Positions 26,183 through 36,687 of a stretch of 48,239 nucleotides of DNA are shown here, in pieces. The stretch lies in NCBI RefSeq assembly GCF_003002025.1, contig NZ_PVZB01000042.1:1-48239 (forward strand), given 5' to 3'. The notes under the pieces are model-generated. The model worked only from the letters and a program-made list of their open reading frames with translations, did not search any database and was not told the origin of the DNA. Position 1 is the stretch's first letter. Each line of letters opens with the position of its first letter. Made by a program: the position numbers and the translations under genes. This DNA is from Paraburkholderia sp. BL25I1N1 (GTDB taxonomy: Bacteria > Pseudomonadota > Gammaproteobacteria > Burkholderiales > Burkholderiaceae).

Positions 26183-27181
26183 TTAAATCTGCTTGCTCAT
26201 ACGATACTCAGTGGGCGTTGTCGTCAGATGCTTGCGAAAGAGTTTCGCTAGCCGACCGCCACTTCCAATACCGCAATGACGCGCCACCTTGTCGACTGGA
26301 AGGTCCGTTTCGACAAGGAGGCGACAGCTCATATCAAGCCGCACGTACAGCAGGTACTCAGACGGTGTCACGCCCATCTCAATCTTGAAACGCCGGAGGA
26401 AATTTCGATCGCTCATACCAACAATCTGCGCTGCCTCCTCGATCGATATAGGACGGTGCCCGTTCGTTTCCAGCCATTTTGCCGACGCCTTGATTTTCTC
26501 GCTCACGCCAGCCGAAGTATTCTTGCGCACAATCCCCCTAAACGGGGAACCTGTAGACGGAGCGACCCGGTCAGCGATCTTTCGAGCAATTTCAACCCCA
26601 AAATCGTCCTCAATCACCGCAATGGCCGTTCGAAACAGACTAGCGGAAGCGCTCGAAGAGTCGTTACCTGAACCAGTCCGCACGGTTTCCCACGTGCGGT
26701 CGTCGTAGCGCTTAACACCATCATCGACTGCCTTCCCGAAGCAGGCAGCGTCGACAAGCGCCCGCCCTTCGCCGATCGGGAATACGAGATCGCCGCGCCA
26801 ATGCGCCCGACGAAGCCACGCAATCAAGTGTTCATCGCGCAGAGCATCACTCACCCCTCCGCCACCGGCAACAAATAAAGCGTGAAAGCGCCCAGAGTCG
26901 CGCTGTGCTTCGATACCCTCGGTCCAGACGAGGACCGATGAAGAACTCGCGATGCTGCCTCCCCCTGCCGATAACAAAATGACGTCGTAACTTGTCGTGC
27001 CGCACGGCTCGACCACAGTGAGTCCATTCGCCGACTGGAATACCTCCGCGATCGATGCGGCGTCTGGAAGGGCAAAGCCACTGAATAAAACGATGCCTAT
27101 ACGCTTCGTCGCGCTACAGGTCTCTGGCATGATGTGAGGTCCCATTGCGCTTTTGCGGCTGGCGACTGAAGAATGCTCCAT
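26183..27181 (-). CDS. GATase1-like / AraC-type transcriptional regulator, copy 1 (GlxA/FtrA type)
   Basis: A 332-residue regulator: an N-terminal DJ-1/PfpI-like domain (IGIVLFSGFALPDAASIAEV to about residue 190) and a C-terminal AraC DNA-binding domain with two helix-turn-helix units (ISIEEAAQIVGMSDRNFLRRF; LPVDKVARHCGIGSGGRLAKLF). The position of the nucleophile Cys of related amidase-type domains is taken by PIGEG, so the sensor domain is probably non-enzymatic. The ATG at 27181 has GGGGAAAA upstream. Copies 2 (32025) and 3 (40540) are closer to each other than to this one. Targets are unknown. Nearby galU and the EPS operon are candidates only by location. Confidence 0.88.
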   Translation of the reverse strand: MEHSSVASRKSAMGPHIMPETCSATKRIGIVLFSGFALPDAASIAEVFQSANGLTVVEPCGTTSYDVILLSAGGGSIASSSSVLVWTEGIEAQRDSGRFHALFVAGGGGVSDALRDEHLIAWLRRAHWRGDLVFPIGEGRALVDAACFGKAVDDGVKRYDDRTWETVRTGSGNDSSSASASLFRTAIAVIEDDFGVEIARKIADRVAPSTGSPFRGIVRKNTSAGVSEKIKASAKWLETNGHRPISIEEAAQIVGMSDRNFLRRFKIEMGVTPSEYLLYVRLDMSCRLLVETDLPVDKVARHCGIGSGGRLAKLFRKHLTTTPTEYRMSKQI

Positions 27182-28354
27182 CGGATTTTCCCCGGAAATT
27201 GGTTGCCCGCTCAGACTTGCTTTGAGTCAAATTTGGGGTCTGGACTGATCGTACATAAGGATGGACTGCGACGCATTTTTCTGGCCGAATCGATCAATAT
27301 GTTGGCGGGTATGATCAACCCTTTAGGCGACATGTACGGCGCGGCGCGCTGCGGCGGGAAATTCTTCGGTTTTAGCGGGAACGGGACTTCAGGCAGAATG
27401 GGCCGAAGTCGTCGCCCACGCAGTAGTAGTAGTTCGCCATCGCGCAACCATCGACCGCCCGCGGATACCTAACGCCGGTGCATGCATATTGGCGCCGCTC
27501 GGTGCGCACACCCGCGCCTTCTCGCGGACGCGCCCGGCGTACAGAATCCCTTCGTCGGCGTCGAACCGCGACTTCCAAAGTTGGAGTGGCATTTGAACTT
27601 CGCCACCGGGCGCCGGCTCGCAGCAAGCTTGCAACGGCCTCTCTCCTTTCCTGTCGTGCCAATCTTCACCAATTTCGCATTGAAGCTCGTTGACCCGGTC
27701 TAAGCTGAAATGGCAGGAATCACCGTAACTCACGCAGCGTGTCACGGATGCCGCTTCCCGGGCAGAAATTACGCCGGCGTCGAACATGCACTCGTGGTTC
27801 ACGCGACGTAGTGCAAAAGAGTAGAGAGTGCTCGGATCCGTCTGGCGCTGAACTCATCGATAGGAGAAGGGTCGCAAACATGCACGTCACGTCCGCCCCA
27901 AAAGAACCGGCGATTCAGCGCCATGCTCGCATCGGTTGAGGGTGGTCATTCAGCGTAACGAACACTCTCACGGACATGCTGGCTTGCAGCGAGCGATGTG
28001 AAAGGCGTATGCAAAGCACGTCGCTAAGCTTATCTCGTCGGACATCGGGACATTTCCATCGGGCACCACAATGTCGTAGTTGAAAAATGGTGCGTCAATG
28101 TTGTGCAGACCAACTGATAAGACAATGACAGTGATTGCTCGAATTCGATTTCTTCGTCGTTATCTATTCGCGCCGCCGTTGCATGATTCCACAGAACGAA
28201 ATGCCGACTATCTGCATCACCGACAGCGGCGAGTAGCCCGCGGCTACGAGATCAGTGCCACATTTGAACGTCTTAGTGGCTCTTGTCCGGACGACACCTT
28301 TCCATGTCACGTTCAGTCAACATTTTGACTCAATCCGCCACGAATGTCCGCTGT
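27182..28354. other. Gene-poor stretch with degraded sequence
   Basis: No intact gene is supported. A minus-strand frame at 27389-27802 has patches that look coding (for example FDADEGILYAGRVREKARVC) but the frame changes, and a short segment near 27372-27440 (NYYYCVGDDFGPFCLKS) lies in a different frame. This looks like a decayed gene whose family I cannot name. Confidence 0.35.
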
Positions 28355-28533
28355 CTACTTCGAACGATTAAACTCCATTTCGGTCTTTCGAGGAGGCGCC
28401 TCTCTGAGGCAACCCCGCCCCTCGATTTCGCCTGCCGCCCCCTCGGACGGCAGGCATTTTTTCTTGAACCGCCAGATTCGGTTCGCTACCATAACGTCAA
28501 CGATGTATAAGTTCATATTGCGTACGGGTACAT
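28355..28533 (-). pseudogene. Frameshifted small gene, one of two related copies (other at 44715)
   Basis: A strong AAGGAGG (28540-28546) sits 6 bases before an ATG at 28533, but that frame stops after six codons. One frame over, the sequence continues VRNMNLYIVDVMVANRIWRF and KKKCLP, which aligns with the 44.7 kb copy (IIRNANLCAID..., then W-V-R-S-K-K-N-L-P). A small deletion just after the start explains the break. The protein family is not recognised. The matching 3' flanks of both copies (GAGGCAA motif) show the whole segment was duplicated. Confidence 0.4.
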
Positions 28534-28874
28534 CAAAACCCTCCTTTCGAGCTTCCAATATATAAGTTACGCGCAACAGGAGGTTGCCATGAAAATTTAT
28601 TTGCTGCCCGGCAGTGATCAAATTTGTGAACCACCCCGTCGTACCTTTCGCTTTTCGCGCCGACGTATGAAGTCCGGCACGCAGATCGATTTCGCTGCTC
28701 AGTACGATCGTTCCCATCTGACTTCCTGCAGATGAGGCATTTCATTCTTTCCCCATGTCTCGTCGGGTCGCAACGGTAGGATCGCTGTCACTCTCCGTTT
28801 AAAGTGAAAGCGCGGCCGTAGTTGTGCGACACTACTCAGTAGAAAAATTGTTTATATAAGCGAATAGGGCACGT

Positions 28875-29102
28875 ATGGACGAGAAAGTGACGTATGTGTA
28901 CGAGTACACTGGCGGCTTTGGCATATACCGTACTACCGGGTTGCGGATGATACATCTGCTTCCCCTTGTCGGAGACAACGTTATCATGGCGGTCGACGAA
29001 CCGGGGTTCGATAGCGTTCTAAAGGTGAAGTCACGGCTCTTTGAGTACGACAAGAGGGGTTCATTGACTATCACTTTTAGTCTGTCTCATACGATCGCTT
29101 AA
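28875..29102 (+). CDS. Small hypothetical protein
   Basis: A 75-residue protein starting MDEKVTYVYEYTGGFGIYRT, with AGGG 5 bases before the ATG. The product is balanced in composition, with an alternating beta-strand-like pattern, no membrane segment and no cysteines. This looks more like a real small protein than a chance frame, but I recognise no family and the neighbours give no functional hint. Confidence 0.45.
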   Translation: MDEKVTYVYEYTGGFGIYRTTGLRMIHLLPLVGDNVIMAVDEPGFDSVLKVKSRLFEYDKRGSLTITFSLSHTIA

Positions 29103-29652
29103 GATTGCCAGGGAATCCCCCGAGCCGATCGGCGCGTATCATAGTTCGAAAAGTATTAGGCGCGATGAAAAGTGGCGGACAAGGCCACGAAATTGACCGA
29201 ATCCGGCAATGAAACGGGCCGGCGTGGGCCGCCGATAGCCACGCAAAGCGCCAATATTGAAGTATCGGAGTGAAGGAAAGGCCGTCGGGAGCGGGGAAGA
29301 CACCGAACACACTGAACTCATGCGCTTCGATAGAGATTCCCAAAAAACAACCCGAAGAGTCTTCGTATTGGAGGCCGCCGGACGGCGCGCAACTCGGTTA
29401 CGGCTTGTGCGTGGTCATAGAACGCGCAGTTCACCGCCACCAAGTCGCACTCGACGGAATCCGCCAACATTTTGACGGAGGCAATCAGATTTGAGGCTAA
29501 ATACTCTCCCTTGAGATCTTCGATCCCGCGTGGCGTTAACTCGATGCGACCGCCTGCGCGACAGGGGCGGTCAATCTTTTTGCGCTTCTGTCAAGCCACA
29601 GCTCGCCTACTAAGCATTGCGTGTCGAAATCCGTCTGCGAACCCAATTCCCG
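29103..29652. other. Non-coding or degraded stretch
   Basis: Short overlapping frames only. One segment (about 29390-29490, GLCVVIERAVHRHQVALDG) reads like part of a former gene but has no start or extended frame. Confidence 0.3.
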
Positions 29653-30054
29653 ATGACCCAGCCACTCGATTTTGGCCTGCTTGGGTCCGCAAAACTATTG
29701 ACCTATCTCGTCGTGTCACAATTGAAAGAGCATCACGCCACCGGTAGAAGGCTCAGGGTTGAACACCTGCTCGAAGCTGGGCGTTGCTGGACGCGATCCA
29801 ACGGCGGCGACATTAACTGACCGCAGCGTTTGACGCTAGCCAGGCGGGGCAGTAACTGGGAACATGTAGCACGGATATCGGAGATGACATTTGACGCGAA
29901 GGCCGTAGCGAGCATGTTTGTCGACGTGTATCTCGACTTCCGGTCTCCAGCCGTAGCCGAGATTTGCCCTAGTCAGGCACTGAAGTCGTCGAATAGCAAC
30001 GCGGTAGGATTGTCCGGCGTGGCGCCTATCGCGAATATAACACCCACTTCCTAA
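29653..30054 (+). pseudogene. Broken relative of the 21391 family, copy 3
   Basis: Starting at an ATG near 29653, the product contains KLLTYLVVSQLKEHHATGRR and RVEHLLEAG, aligning with copy 1. A stop near 29818 then breaks the frame. Beyond it, VARISEMTFDAKAVASMFVD and LDFRSPAVAEI (about 29870-29965) match the second half of copy 1. DNA identity is high in places (LLTYLVVSQ and RSPAVAEI regions). It lies on the opposite strand from copy 1, 8 kb away. Confidence 0.5.
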
Positions 30055-30088
30055 CCAATCATCTCGCGCCCACCGGTATTTGAGCATA

Positions 30089-30655
30089 ATGTGGAATTCA
30101 CTCAGCAACTTTGGCGACGCCGCAGTAACTCTCCCGCTGGCAATGGGCTGCGCAATGTGGATTGCCATGTCTGATCGGCGAATGGCTGCTTACTGGCTGA
30201 TTTCTCTGGCAGTGGGCATGGCGATCGTCGGAGCAACAAAGATCCTCTACGCCGGATGCGGCATAGAAATCAGGGAAGTCGGTTTTCGCGTGGTCAGCGG
30301 ACACACGATGCTCTCGTCGGCCGTGTGGACGACTTGCATCGCGTTGTTTCTGCGCCGTGCGGGGCGTTCGTCCATCGGCGTAACCCTAGGCCTCGCAGGG
30401 GGTGCCGTCATAGGCGCAGCTCGTGTGTTCGAGGAAGCCCACACGGTGTCAGAGGTCATCGCGGGTTGGGCTATTGGCTCGGCTGTCGCTTTGTTCTTCG
30501 TACGCTCGCTGGCCAACTCGCATGTTCAACTACGAGGAACTATTGTCGCAGCCGTGTCACTTCTGCTGGTATCGGGGATAGCTTATGGACATAACGCGCC
30601 TTTCCAGTCCCTGATCGACCAGTACTCACCTGCCATCTGCAGACGCTTCCAGTAA
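30089..30655 (+). CDS. PAP2-superfamily phosphatase, inner membrane
   Basis: A 188-residue membrane protein of the PAP2 (lipid phosphatase) superfamily, with about five membrane segments. Motif C2 is S70-G-H72 (SGHTMLSSAVW) and motif C3 is R112-V-F-E-E-A-H118-T-V-S-E122. The usual Asp that pairs with the C3 histidine is Glu here. K51 (ATKILYAG) stands for motif C1. It probably acts on a lipid phosphate such as undecaprenyl diphosphate or phosphatidate on the periplasmic side, but the substrate is inferred. The ATG at 30089 starts MWNSLSNFGDAAVTLPLA. A TTG 9 bases earlier is also in frame. Confidence 0.75.
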   Translation: MWNSLSNFGDAAVTLPLAMGCAMWIAMSDRRMAAYWLISLAVGMAIVGATKILYAGCGIEIREVGFRVVSGHTMLSSAVWTTCIALFLRRAGRSSIGVTLGLAGGAVIGAARVFEEAHTVSEVIAGWAIGSAVALFFVRSLANSHVQLRGTIVAAVSLLLVSGIAYGHNAPFQSLIDQYSPAICRRFQ

Positions 30656-31943
30656 GTCATCCTGGTAGCACGTTTCATTATGCACGGGGGCTACCGTCGT
30701 TTCTACTGCTCAAGAAAAAATCGGCCAAGGCGGTTTAATCGGGTAGCGAAGAGCGTAGAAAACTCGCCTGATCGACGGTCTTTGTTATGCGCTCGACAGA
30801 CGAGAAGTCAAATTCTTTCTGACCGTCACATCACTCATTCAACTTCATATCTTGCTCTTCGCTCGTAGCCGATGATCCGGTAATCTTAAGAACGCGGTCG
30901 ATACGGATTCCCAGCGACAGTACCGAGTTCCGCCCGAAACTGACGCAGCTTTTCGTTCTGTCGCCCTCTTTTTAAGCTTGCTTATATGCATTAGCTCGAG
31001 GAGTTTCTCATTGCTCATCGCGAGCGGAAAGGAGATATTCTTCAAGCTGGGTCACCTGAATTCCCACGGACAACCACGGTCGAACTTGGGCAGCTCTTAC
31101 AGTTTTTGGCACAAGTCGCACAACTGCGACCGGAGCCTTTTATGGTACCCCTCCAGCCTCTTGCTGAACATACAGTTTGAATGCGGGCGCAATCTATCGA
31201 ATTTTCCGACTTACACAGGAGCCGAGCCGGATAACGACGGCCGTCGCATCAAAAATGGGCGCATCATCGGTTTGTCGAATATGCGCTTATGATCTGCCGA
31301 TCCCATGCCGTAGTCACCGCCCGCGTCGAGGAAGCGGGCAGCGGCTACGGCATGGTTTGCCCGAAACCGCCTGCCAAACCTCCGGCCTTATGCAGCGCGT
31401 CCCTGGATCGAGAGCACGTCGGCGGTACAGATGCTGGGATTGCTCAACGAGCATGTCCGAGAAGACCCAGTCGTGCATCGCGTTGGGGTCTTCGGCCATA
31501 TTCCGCTCGCGCGCACCGACGACGGAATCCGCGGTTTCGCAGGCGCTGTCATCAATTGTCTGATGTCTTGTTTCTGCATGATCGCGCTAGCAGCAAACTG
31601 GCAGCGTATCTAGGTCTGAGGCATGTCAGCCACCCTCCACGTGGAACAATCAAGCCTCCGTCCCACCTCTCGTAATAAGGCGGAAAGCGCTAGCGGCAAA
31701 GTACCGGCATCAACGTTCCGATGATTTCCTTTAAATCATTCAACATATAAGCTAATTCAAAAGACGCCCTATACACTCCGTCTCATTTACCCAAATTTAT
31801 GCCTCGCTAATACTCTGTATCTTTCCGCACCATACCACGACTCACCCGACATGAATACGCACCATGTTCATGCGCCTCCTAGCCGCTCAGTTTCTTAAAT
31901 TTCCAATGCTCAGCTCGATCACCATGTAATAATGACGTCAGAA
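30656..31943. other. Gene-poor stretch, 1.3 kb
   Basis: Many short frames on both strands, none with a convincing start, consistent codon use or a recognised product. The last 250 bases are clearly A/T-richer and lead into the upstream region of the regulator at 32025. Confidence 0.4.
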
Positions 31944-32024
31944 TCATTTGTGTAACATGTGTTATCAAAAATAAAGAAAGTTTCGAGAGAAAGGCCTTTG
32001 CAGGTCAAACATTCCGAGGGAAAA
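31944..32024 (+). promoter_or_regulatory. Upstream region of regulator copy 2, shared with copy 3
   Basis: TCATTTGTGTAAC (31944-31956) recurs as TCATTTGCGTAAC at 40457-40469, at nearly the same distance from the start codon (81 versus 83 bases), with further matching blocks such as AACATTC. Within it, TAACA (31953-31957) and TGTTA (31960-31964) form an inverted repeat with 2-base spacing. This is a candidate operator, perhaps for autoregulation. Confidence 0.45.
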
Positions 32025-33020
32025 ATGGAATCAGTGCATACTCTGCCCCGCTGCTCGCGGCAAGGTACGGTGACGACGCAGGTAAACGACATCACTAGCG
32101 TCGACATAGCGTTGTTCAATGGTTTTGCTCTGCCAAAGGTTGCAGCGATTATCGAGATCTTCCAGAAGGCAAACGCACTCGTTGCAGCGCAGCGATCGGC
32201 CCGCACACGCTACGACGTTTCATTGCTGTCGGCGTCAGGTGGTCGCATTGCGAGTTCGTCGTCGGTGTTCGTCTGGACAGATAGCGTTGACTCGCACCGC
32301 GGCACAAATGGCACGCATCTGCTCTTCATTGCGGGCGGTGCGGGCGTGCAGTTCGCGTGCCGCGACGAACGCCTTGGCAACTGGTTGCGCCGGAGGCACC
32401 CGTTCAGCGAGATCGTTCATCCGATCGCGGAGGGACGGCTGCTTCTGGAGGTGGCCGGACTTCCCAGCCGGTATTGCCCTCTTCTGTATGGCGGCACCGA
32501 AGCGCACGGTCTTTATCAGACAAGCCAGCTGAGTGAAGCGCCGGCCGCCGTGGCGACAGCACTACGTGTCGTTGAAGAGGACTTAGGACCAGAACTGGCG
32601 CGGCTGGTTGCCGAATCCGTCGCGCCGGGGCACAGGACTTCCTTTAACTCGTCAATCGCGCGCAACGCGAAGTGGCAAGTCAGTGAAAAAATCATGGCCT
32701 CCGCGCGCTGGCTGGAGGCTAATGTCGAACGCCCCGTCTCTATTGACGACGCAGCTCAGGTCGCAGTAATGAGCGAACGCAACTTCCTGCGGCGCTTCAA
32801 GAGCGAGATCGGTACGACGCCTTCCGACTATCTGCTTCGGGCACGTTTGAACTTGAGTTGCCGGATGCTGCTCGAATCGCGTTTGCCTGTCGACAAGATA
32901 GCCCGGCGCTGCGGTATCGGCAGCGGCGCCCAATTGGCCAAGCTGTTCAGAAAGTATCTGGCGACGACACCGAGCGACTACCGGACGCGCAAAACGACCC
33001 CTCAGGGTGGTTCGTCCTGA
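32025..33020 (+). CDS. GATase1-like / AraC-type transcriptional regulator, copy 2
   Basis: A 331-residue regulator of the GlxA/FtrA type. The DJ-1/PfpI-like domain runs from VDIALFNGFALPKVAAIIEI to about residue 180, the AraC domain from about 220, with helix-turn-helix units SIDDAAQVAVMSERNFLRRF and LPVDKIARRCGIGSGAQLAKLF. The nucleophile-elbow Cys is absent (PIAEG). By eye about four of five residues match copy 3 in the N-terminal domain. The start at 32025 has GAGGG upstream and matches the start of copy 3. It is not closely adjacent to another intact gene, so its target is unclear. Confidence 0.88.
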   Translation: MESVHTLPRCSRQGTVTTQVNDITSVDIALFNGFALPKVAAIIEIFQKANALVAAQRSARTRYDVSLLSASGGRIASSSSVFVWTDSVDSHRGTNGTHLLFIAGGAGVQFACRDERLGNWLRRRHPFSEIVHPIAEGRLLLEVAGLPSRYCPLLYGGTEAHGLYQTSQLSEAPAAVATALRVVEEDLGPELARLVAESVAPGHRTSFNSSIARNAKWQVSEKIMASARWLEANVERPVSIDDAAQVAVMSERNFLRRFKSEIGTTPSDYLLRARLNLSCRMLLESRLPVDKIARRCGIGSGAQLAKLFRKYLATTPSDYRTRKTTPQGGSS

Positions 33021-34296
33021 GTGTCTGCGGTGCGCTCAACTTGAATTCGACATGAAGGCGCATTGTGCGAAATTTTCGGTTTAGTCTCGAGCGGTGCACT
33101 CACAATTGCGCATCACGGTGCTCACTGCCGTTGGGTTCGAGAGGCGCGCGTCACGCACGGCTCAGGATGTTACACCTCTAAAGTCGGCGTGTTCGCTTTG
33201 GCCAGAACAAGTAGTTCTGCCGTCCTCTCGCATCAGGCGCCAGCTTGACCTTTGCATATACCCGTCATCCAAACGATGATCTGGTTGACTCGCGAAGCGC
33301 GGCCCGGTCATCCTCGGAATAAAGCCCTCCTCGTCCGGTGGGTGGGCACGTTCTTTCCTCGGCCATCTGATCCTCCCCGGGGACGAAGCACCTTGTCGCT
33401 GCAACGTCGAACCGTTCGGCAATGCATTAGCCGAGAGGGTATCGAGCATCTCTTGTCGCTGCAGAGTGTCTGATAGTGTCGCCGGCGGCGGTCACCGGCC
33501 ACGCCGCAGAAAGGTCGTATTTTCACCTGACGATGGCGCAGGATGGCTTAGTAGACCGCGCACTAGAACCATGAATGAGCTACCAATGGGCACTACACCG
33601 ATTGTCAGCACTGACGATTCGCGGACCTGTCGCTCTCATATATGGCTGCATTCGCCAACATTGGGTCTCATTCCGACACGCGGTGTCGGAAATTCAAATT
33701 GTTCTATAGGATCGACCCCGGTGGCTAGATCTCTTCAGTGAGGGCACAGACATTTCAACGTTAGAGATCTGAGGGGAGCCATAGATCGGGAGGCGGAGAC
33801 GAGTGGTGGGCGACTGTTGAGATTTTTGCTACAGAAAAGCGCCAGGTTGCGCTCGTGCGTTTGACAAGTCCGCAGCGTCGAGGCGGCCTACAAATCGATT
33901 GGCTGCTCGCACGTGCCGAGCAGGTCAGTTGCAAATTCACAAGAAGCGACGTGTCGATCGACTCTGCGTTGCCGGGGCTCGCGCTCGTTAGATACGCTTG
34001 ACGCTCACGACGACGTTCTACTTTTTCAGCAGGTTGGACCCGACACCGTTTATGCGGATGCCGTTGGTATCTCGCGCGGGTACCGAAATTCTTACGCAGT
34101 CCGACATTGGTCTGTTTGCAGTGTGAAAGCCACGCGCGGCCATATTGCGCACCTTCGTGCCTACCGACGAAATTCTCTTAGTCGTCGAAAGAAGTTAATC
34201 GCGTGGAAAACGCAATGGGTGGATCCGTTCTGTCGTGTGATCCCAGCTTTGTTGCTACGTCCGTCAATGGCTTGAACATGAAAGGGACTCTGCAGA
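33021..34296. other. Gene-poor stretch, 1.3 kb
   Basis: No supported gene. Short frames only, including one of 120 codons at 33913-34275 without recognisable features. This region should contain the promoter of the following yjbH-like gene. AAAGGGA just before it serves as its ribosome-binding site. Confidence 0.4.
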
Positions 34297-36549
34297 TTGC
34301 GCATATATCGACCTCAATCCGCGCCGCAAGCGCTGGCGCTCGGCGCTGTACTGGCATTTTCTGCGTCGGCGCACGCTGTCGACCCAGCCCTGAGCTCCCT
34401 CGGCCAGGCAGGCGGTCTGGTAATCCCCTATGCGTTCCCATTGCCGGAGGGCGTCGGCGAGGGGCAGTACAACAACTACATCGACCCCCGCTACGGTACG
34501 CAAGCAACAGGCTCTCAGATCTATTGGGGTGCCGTCGGGCTCTTGCCGTACATTGAGGTGGCCGGCGGATTGGCGAACTATCCCGCGGATGTGCCGACCA
34601 GATACGCCGGACAGGATCATTTTATCTTTCGTCATTTGATGGCCGATGTCAAATTGGCAGTCCCGCAGTTTTTCAAATATCAGCCGGCCATCGCGTTCGG
34701 CATGACCGACATCGGTGGTCAAACACATTTTTTTCGCTCGAAGTACGGCGCGGTATCACAGCCCATTGGGCCGCTCAACCTGACAATCGGCTATGGACAA
34801 GGCGATCGGCTTGATGGCCTATTCGGAGGTGCCCAGTTGTCGCTCTGGCAGACGGGACTATCGCTGCTGGCTGAACATGACTCGAAGACGCCCTACATAG
34901 GCGTGCGTTATCAGTCGCCCCGCATCACCTGGCTAGCCGATGCCAACGTAATCGCTACGATAATGCGTGCGGTCAGGTCGACAGACGGCGTATCGCCGCG
35001 GACATCGATCTCGGTGGGCATCCAGATCCCGTTCGGCGAGCGGTTCAATTCACGGCGCTGCACAGACGGTCTGTGCGATGGCACCAACGCTCAGATGCAG
35101 CAGGGACCAACCGATGCGGACGCAAGCGAAGCTATCGTGCCGCGTAGCATGCAGCCGCTTCTCGAGCCACGAGCTGTGGAGCAGCCGGATCGCGCTGCCG
35201 GAGAGGCGGTTCCATTTGTGCCGCCGCTGCGATCCTATGCGTCGGTCGTCGTAGCCAATACAACCTCTGCGGTGTCTACTGAGCACGCGCCGGCCATTTC
35301 CGAGTCGCTGGACACGTCCGCGCTCGATTCGATTGCCACGGAATTGTTTGCCGCAGGTCTCGAACGCGTGCGCGTGGGAATCAGCGGCCGGGATCTCATC
35401 GTCGAATATGAGAACCACCGGTACAACCAGAACGAGGCTGACGCGCTTGGCATCGTGCTGGGAGTGGCGAGTATCAATGCACCGCGTGACATCGAGCGAA
35501 TACGCGCAGTAGTCAAGAAGGCCAACGAACCGCTCGCCGACATCGCCGTCGATCGTAAAGCCTATGCACATTTCCTCGCCGGCGGGGCACCTTCCGCGGC
35601 AAGTGCATCGATGACGATGCGAACGCGGCCGACTTATGACCCGGACTCGATTGCATGGCATGGCGATGATCGGCGTCATGGACTCACGCGCATTCAGATC
35701 TCGCCCGTGACGAGTTATCTGTATGGCACCGAGTACGGAAACTTCGATATTTCTTTCGGGGCGAATATTCAAGGATTCGTTCCGCTGTGGCGTGGCGCTG
35801 AACTGTACGCAAGCTACATCGCCCCGTTGTACAACACGGCGAATATGGACAGTCACCGGGTGTTCAGCCAATACCGCCTGCGCGGCGGCCTGGCCACTGC
35901 GGCGTTGGCTCAAAGTTTCTGGGTCATGCCGGGAGTCCTGAATGTGGCCGCCGTAGGTAAGTTCAACTACCACTACATTGGCATCGAGAACGAAACAACT
36001 GCGTTCGTCCCTGGCCGGCCGGATGTCGTGCGAGTACGTCTCGCCTATCTGCATCAGGAGCCCGGTGAAGATACGCTGTCGCATCAGGAAAACGCAACGA
36101 TCACCTACCGATGGGTCCAACCTTCGTGGAATCTATGGGTCGAAGCTGGGGTGGCACGCTACGTGGGGGGCGACAAGGGTCCCCTTATCACGCTGACCCG
36201 CTGGTTCGACGATGTGTCTGTCAGTGTTCATGGCGAACACAGCGGCCGGGGAAGCTTCCTCGGTGCAAGCATCAGCTTCCCTCTCACGCCGCGTCAAGGT
36301 ATGAAACCGGGTATTACTCAAGTAGACGGGGCCCAGGCGTTTGCGCTGGATTTCCGTACACGCGTTGGATCGACCAACTACCTGTCGCCCGGTGGAGCAG
36401 AGAACCTCAACTTCCCGTATAGCACCGGCCAATATCTGCTGAACCAGGGACGTTTTAGCGCGGCATATTTTTCGACGCAGATGTATCGCATGCGTGACGC
36501 GTATATCCGCTATGCGCGACCGGACAATGGGCCGCCGAAGCTGGATTGA
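34297..36549 (+). CDS. YjbH-family outer-membrane protein (exopolysaccharide-associated)
   Basis: A 750-residue exported protein of the YjbH/GfcD family (DUF940), outer-membrane beta-barrels linked in E. coli to polysaccharide secretion. The signal is MRIYRPQSAPQALALGAVLA through ASAHA (cleaved near residue 27). The N-terminal barrel shows SSLGQAGGLVIPYAFPLPEG and VGLLPYIEVAGGLANY. The C-terminal half has ISPVTSYLYGTEYGNFDISF, DSHRVFSQYRLR and GDKGPLITLTRWFDDVSVSV, typical of the family. The start is TTG at 34297 with AAAGGGA 9 bases upstream. No in-frame ATG would give a signal peptide. The other gfc/yjb genes are not present beside it. The next gene (lipoprotein, 139 bases on) is probably functionally linked. 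Confidence 0.85.
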   Translation: MRIYRPQSAPQALALGAVLAFSASAHAVDPALSSLGQAGGLVIPYAFPLPEGVGEGQYNNYIDPRYGTQATGSQIYWGAVGLLPYIEVAGGLANYPADVPTRYAGQDHFIFRHLMADVKLAVPQFFKYQPAIAFGMTDIGGQTHFFRSKYGAVSQPIGPLNLTIGYGQGDRLDGLFGGAQLSLWQTGLSLLAEHDSKTPYIGVRYQSPRITWLADANVIATIMRAVRSTDGVSPRTSISVGIQIPFGERFNSRRCTDGLCDGTNAQMQQGPTDADASEAIVPRSMQPLLEPRAVEQPDRAAGEAVPFVPPLRSYASVVVANTTSAVSTEHAPAISESLDTSALDSIATELFAAGLERVRVGISGRDLIVEYENHRYNQNEADALGIVLGVASINAPRDIERIRAVVKKANEPLADIAVDRKAYAHFLAGGAPSAASASMTMRTRPTYDPDSIAWHGDDRRHGLTRIQISPVTSYLYGTEYGNFDISFGANIQGFVPLWRGAELYASYIAPLYNTANMDSHRVFSQYRLRGGLATAALAQSFWVMPGVLNVAAVGKFNYHYIGIENETTAFVPGRPDVVRVRLAYLHQEPGEDTLSHQENATITYRWVQPSWNLWVEAGVARYVGGDKGPLITLTRWFDDVSVSVHGEHSGRGSFLGASISFPLTPRQGMKPGITQVDGAQAFALDFRTRVGSTNYLSPGGAENLNFPYSTGQYLLNQGRFSAAYFSTQMYRMRDAYIRYARPDNGPPKLD

Positions 36550-36687
36550 CATGGCAAGCCAACCGGTTCCTCGACAGCTACAAAAATGGCGTTGTGGCTT
36601 GACCGTGAAAGCAGTTAGCAAGAGGTAGCGACAGTGCAGGCTTATCCGCCTGCGAAATTATGAGTGACTTTCTCTCGGAGAAGTACC

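Noticed and set aside
27389..27802. 137-codon minus-strand frame as an intact gene
   Set aside because: Coding-like patches change frame along its length and there is no good start. It was treated as degraded sequence.
35050..36120. 356-codon open frame on the minus strand
   Set aside because: It lies wholly antisense to the YjbH-like gene, is Arg/His-rich and has no recognisable domain. The + strand gene has clear homology.
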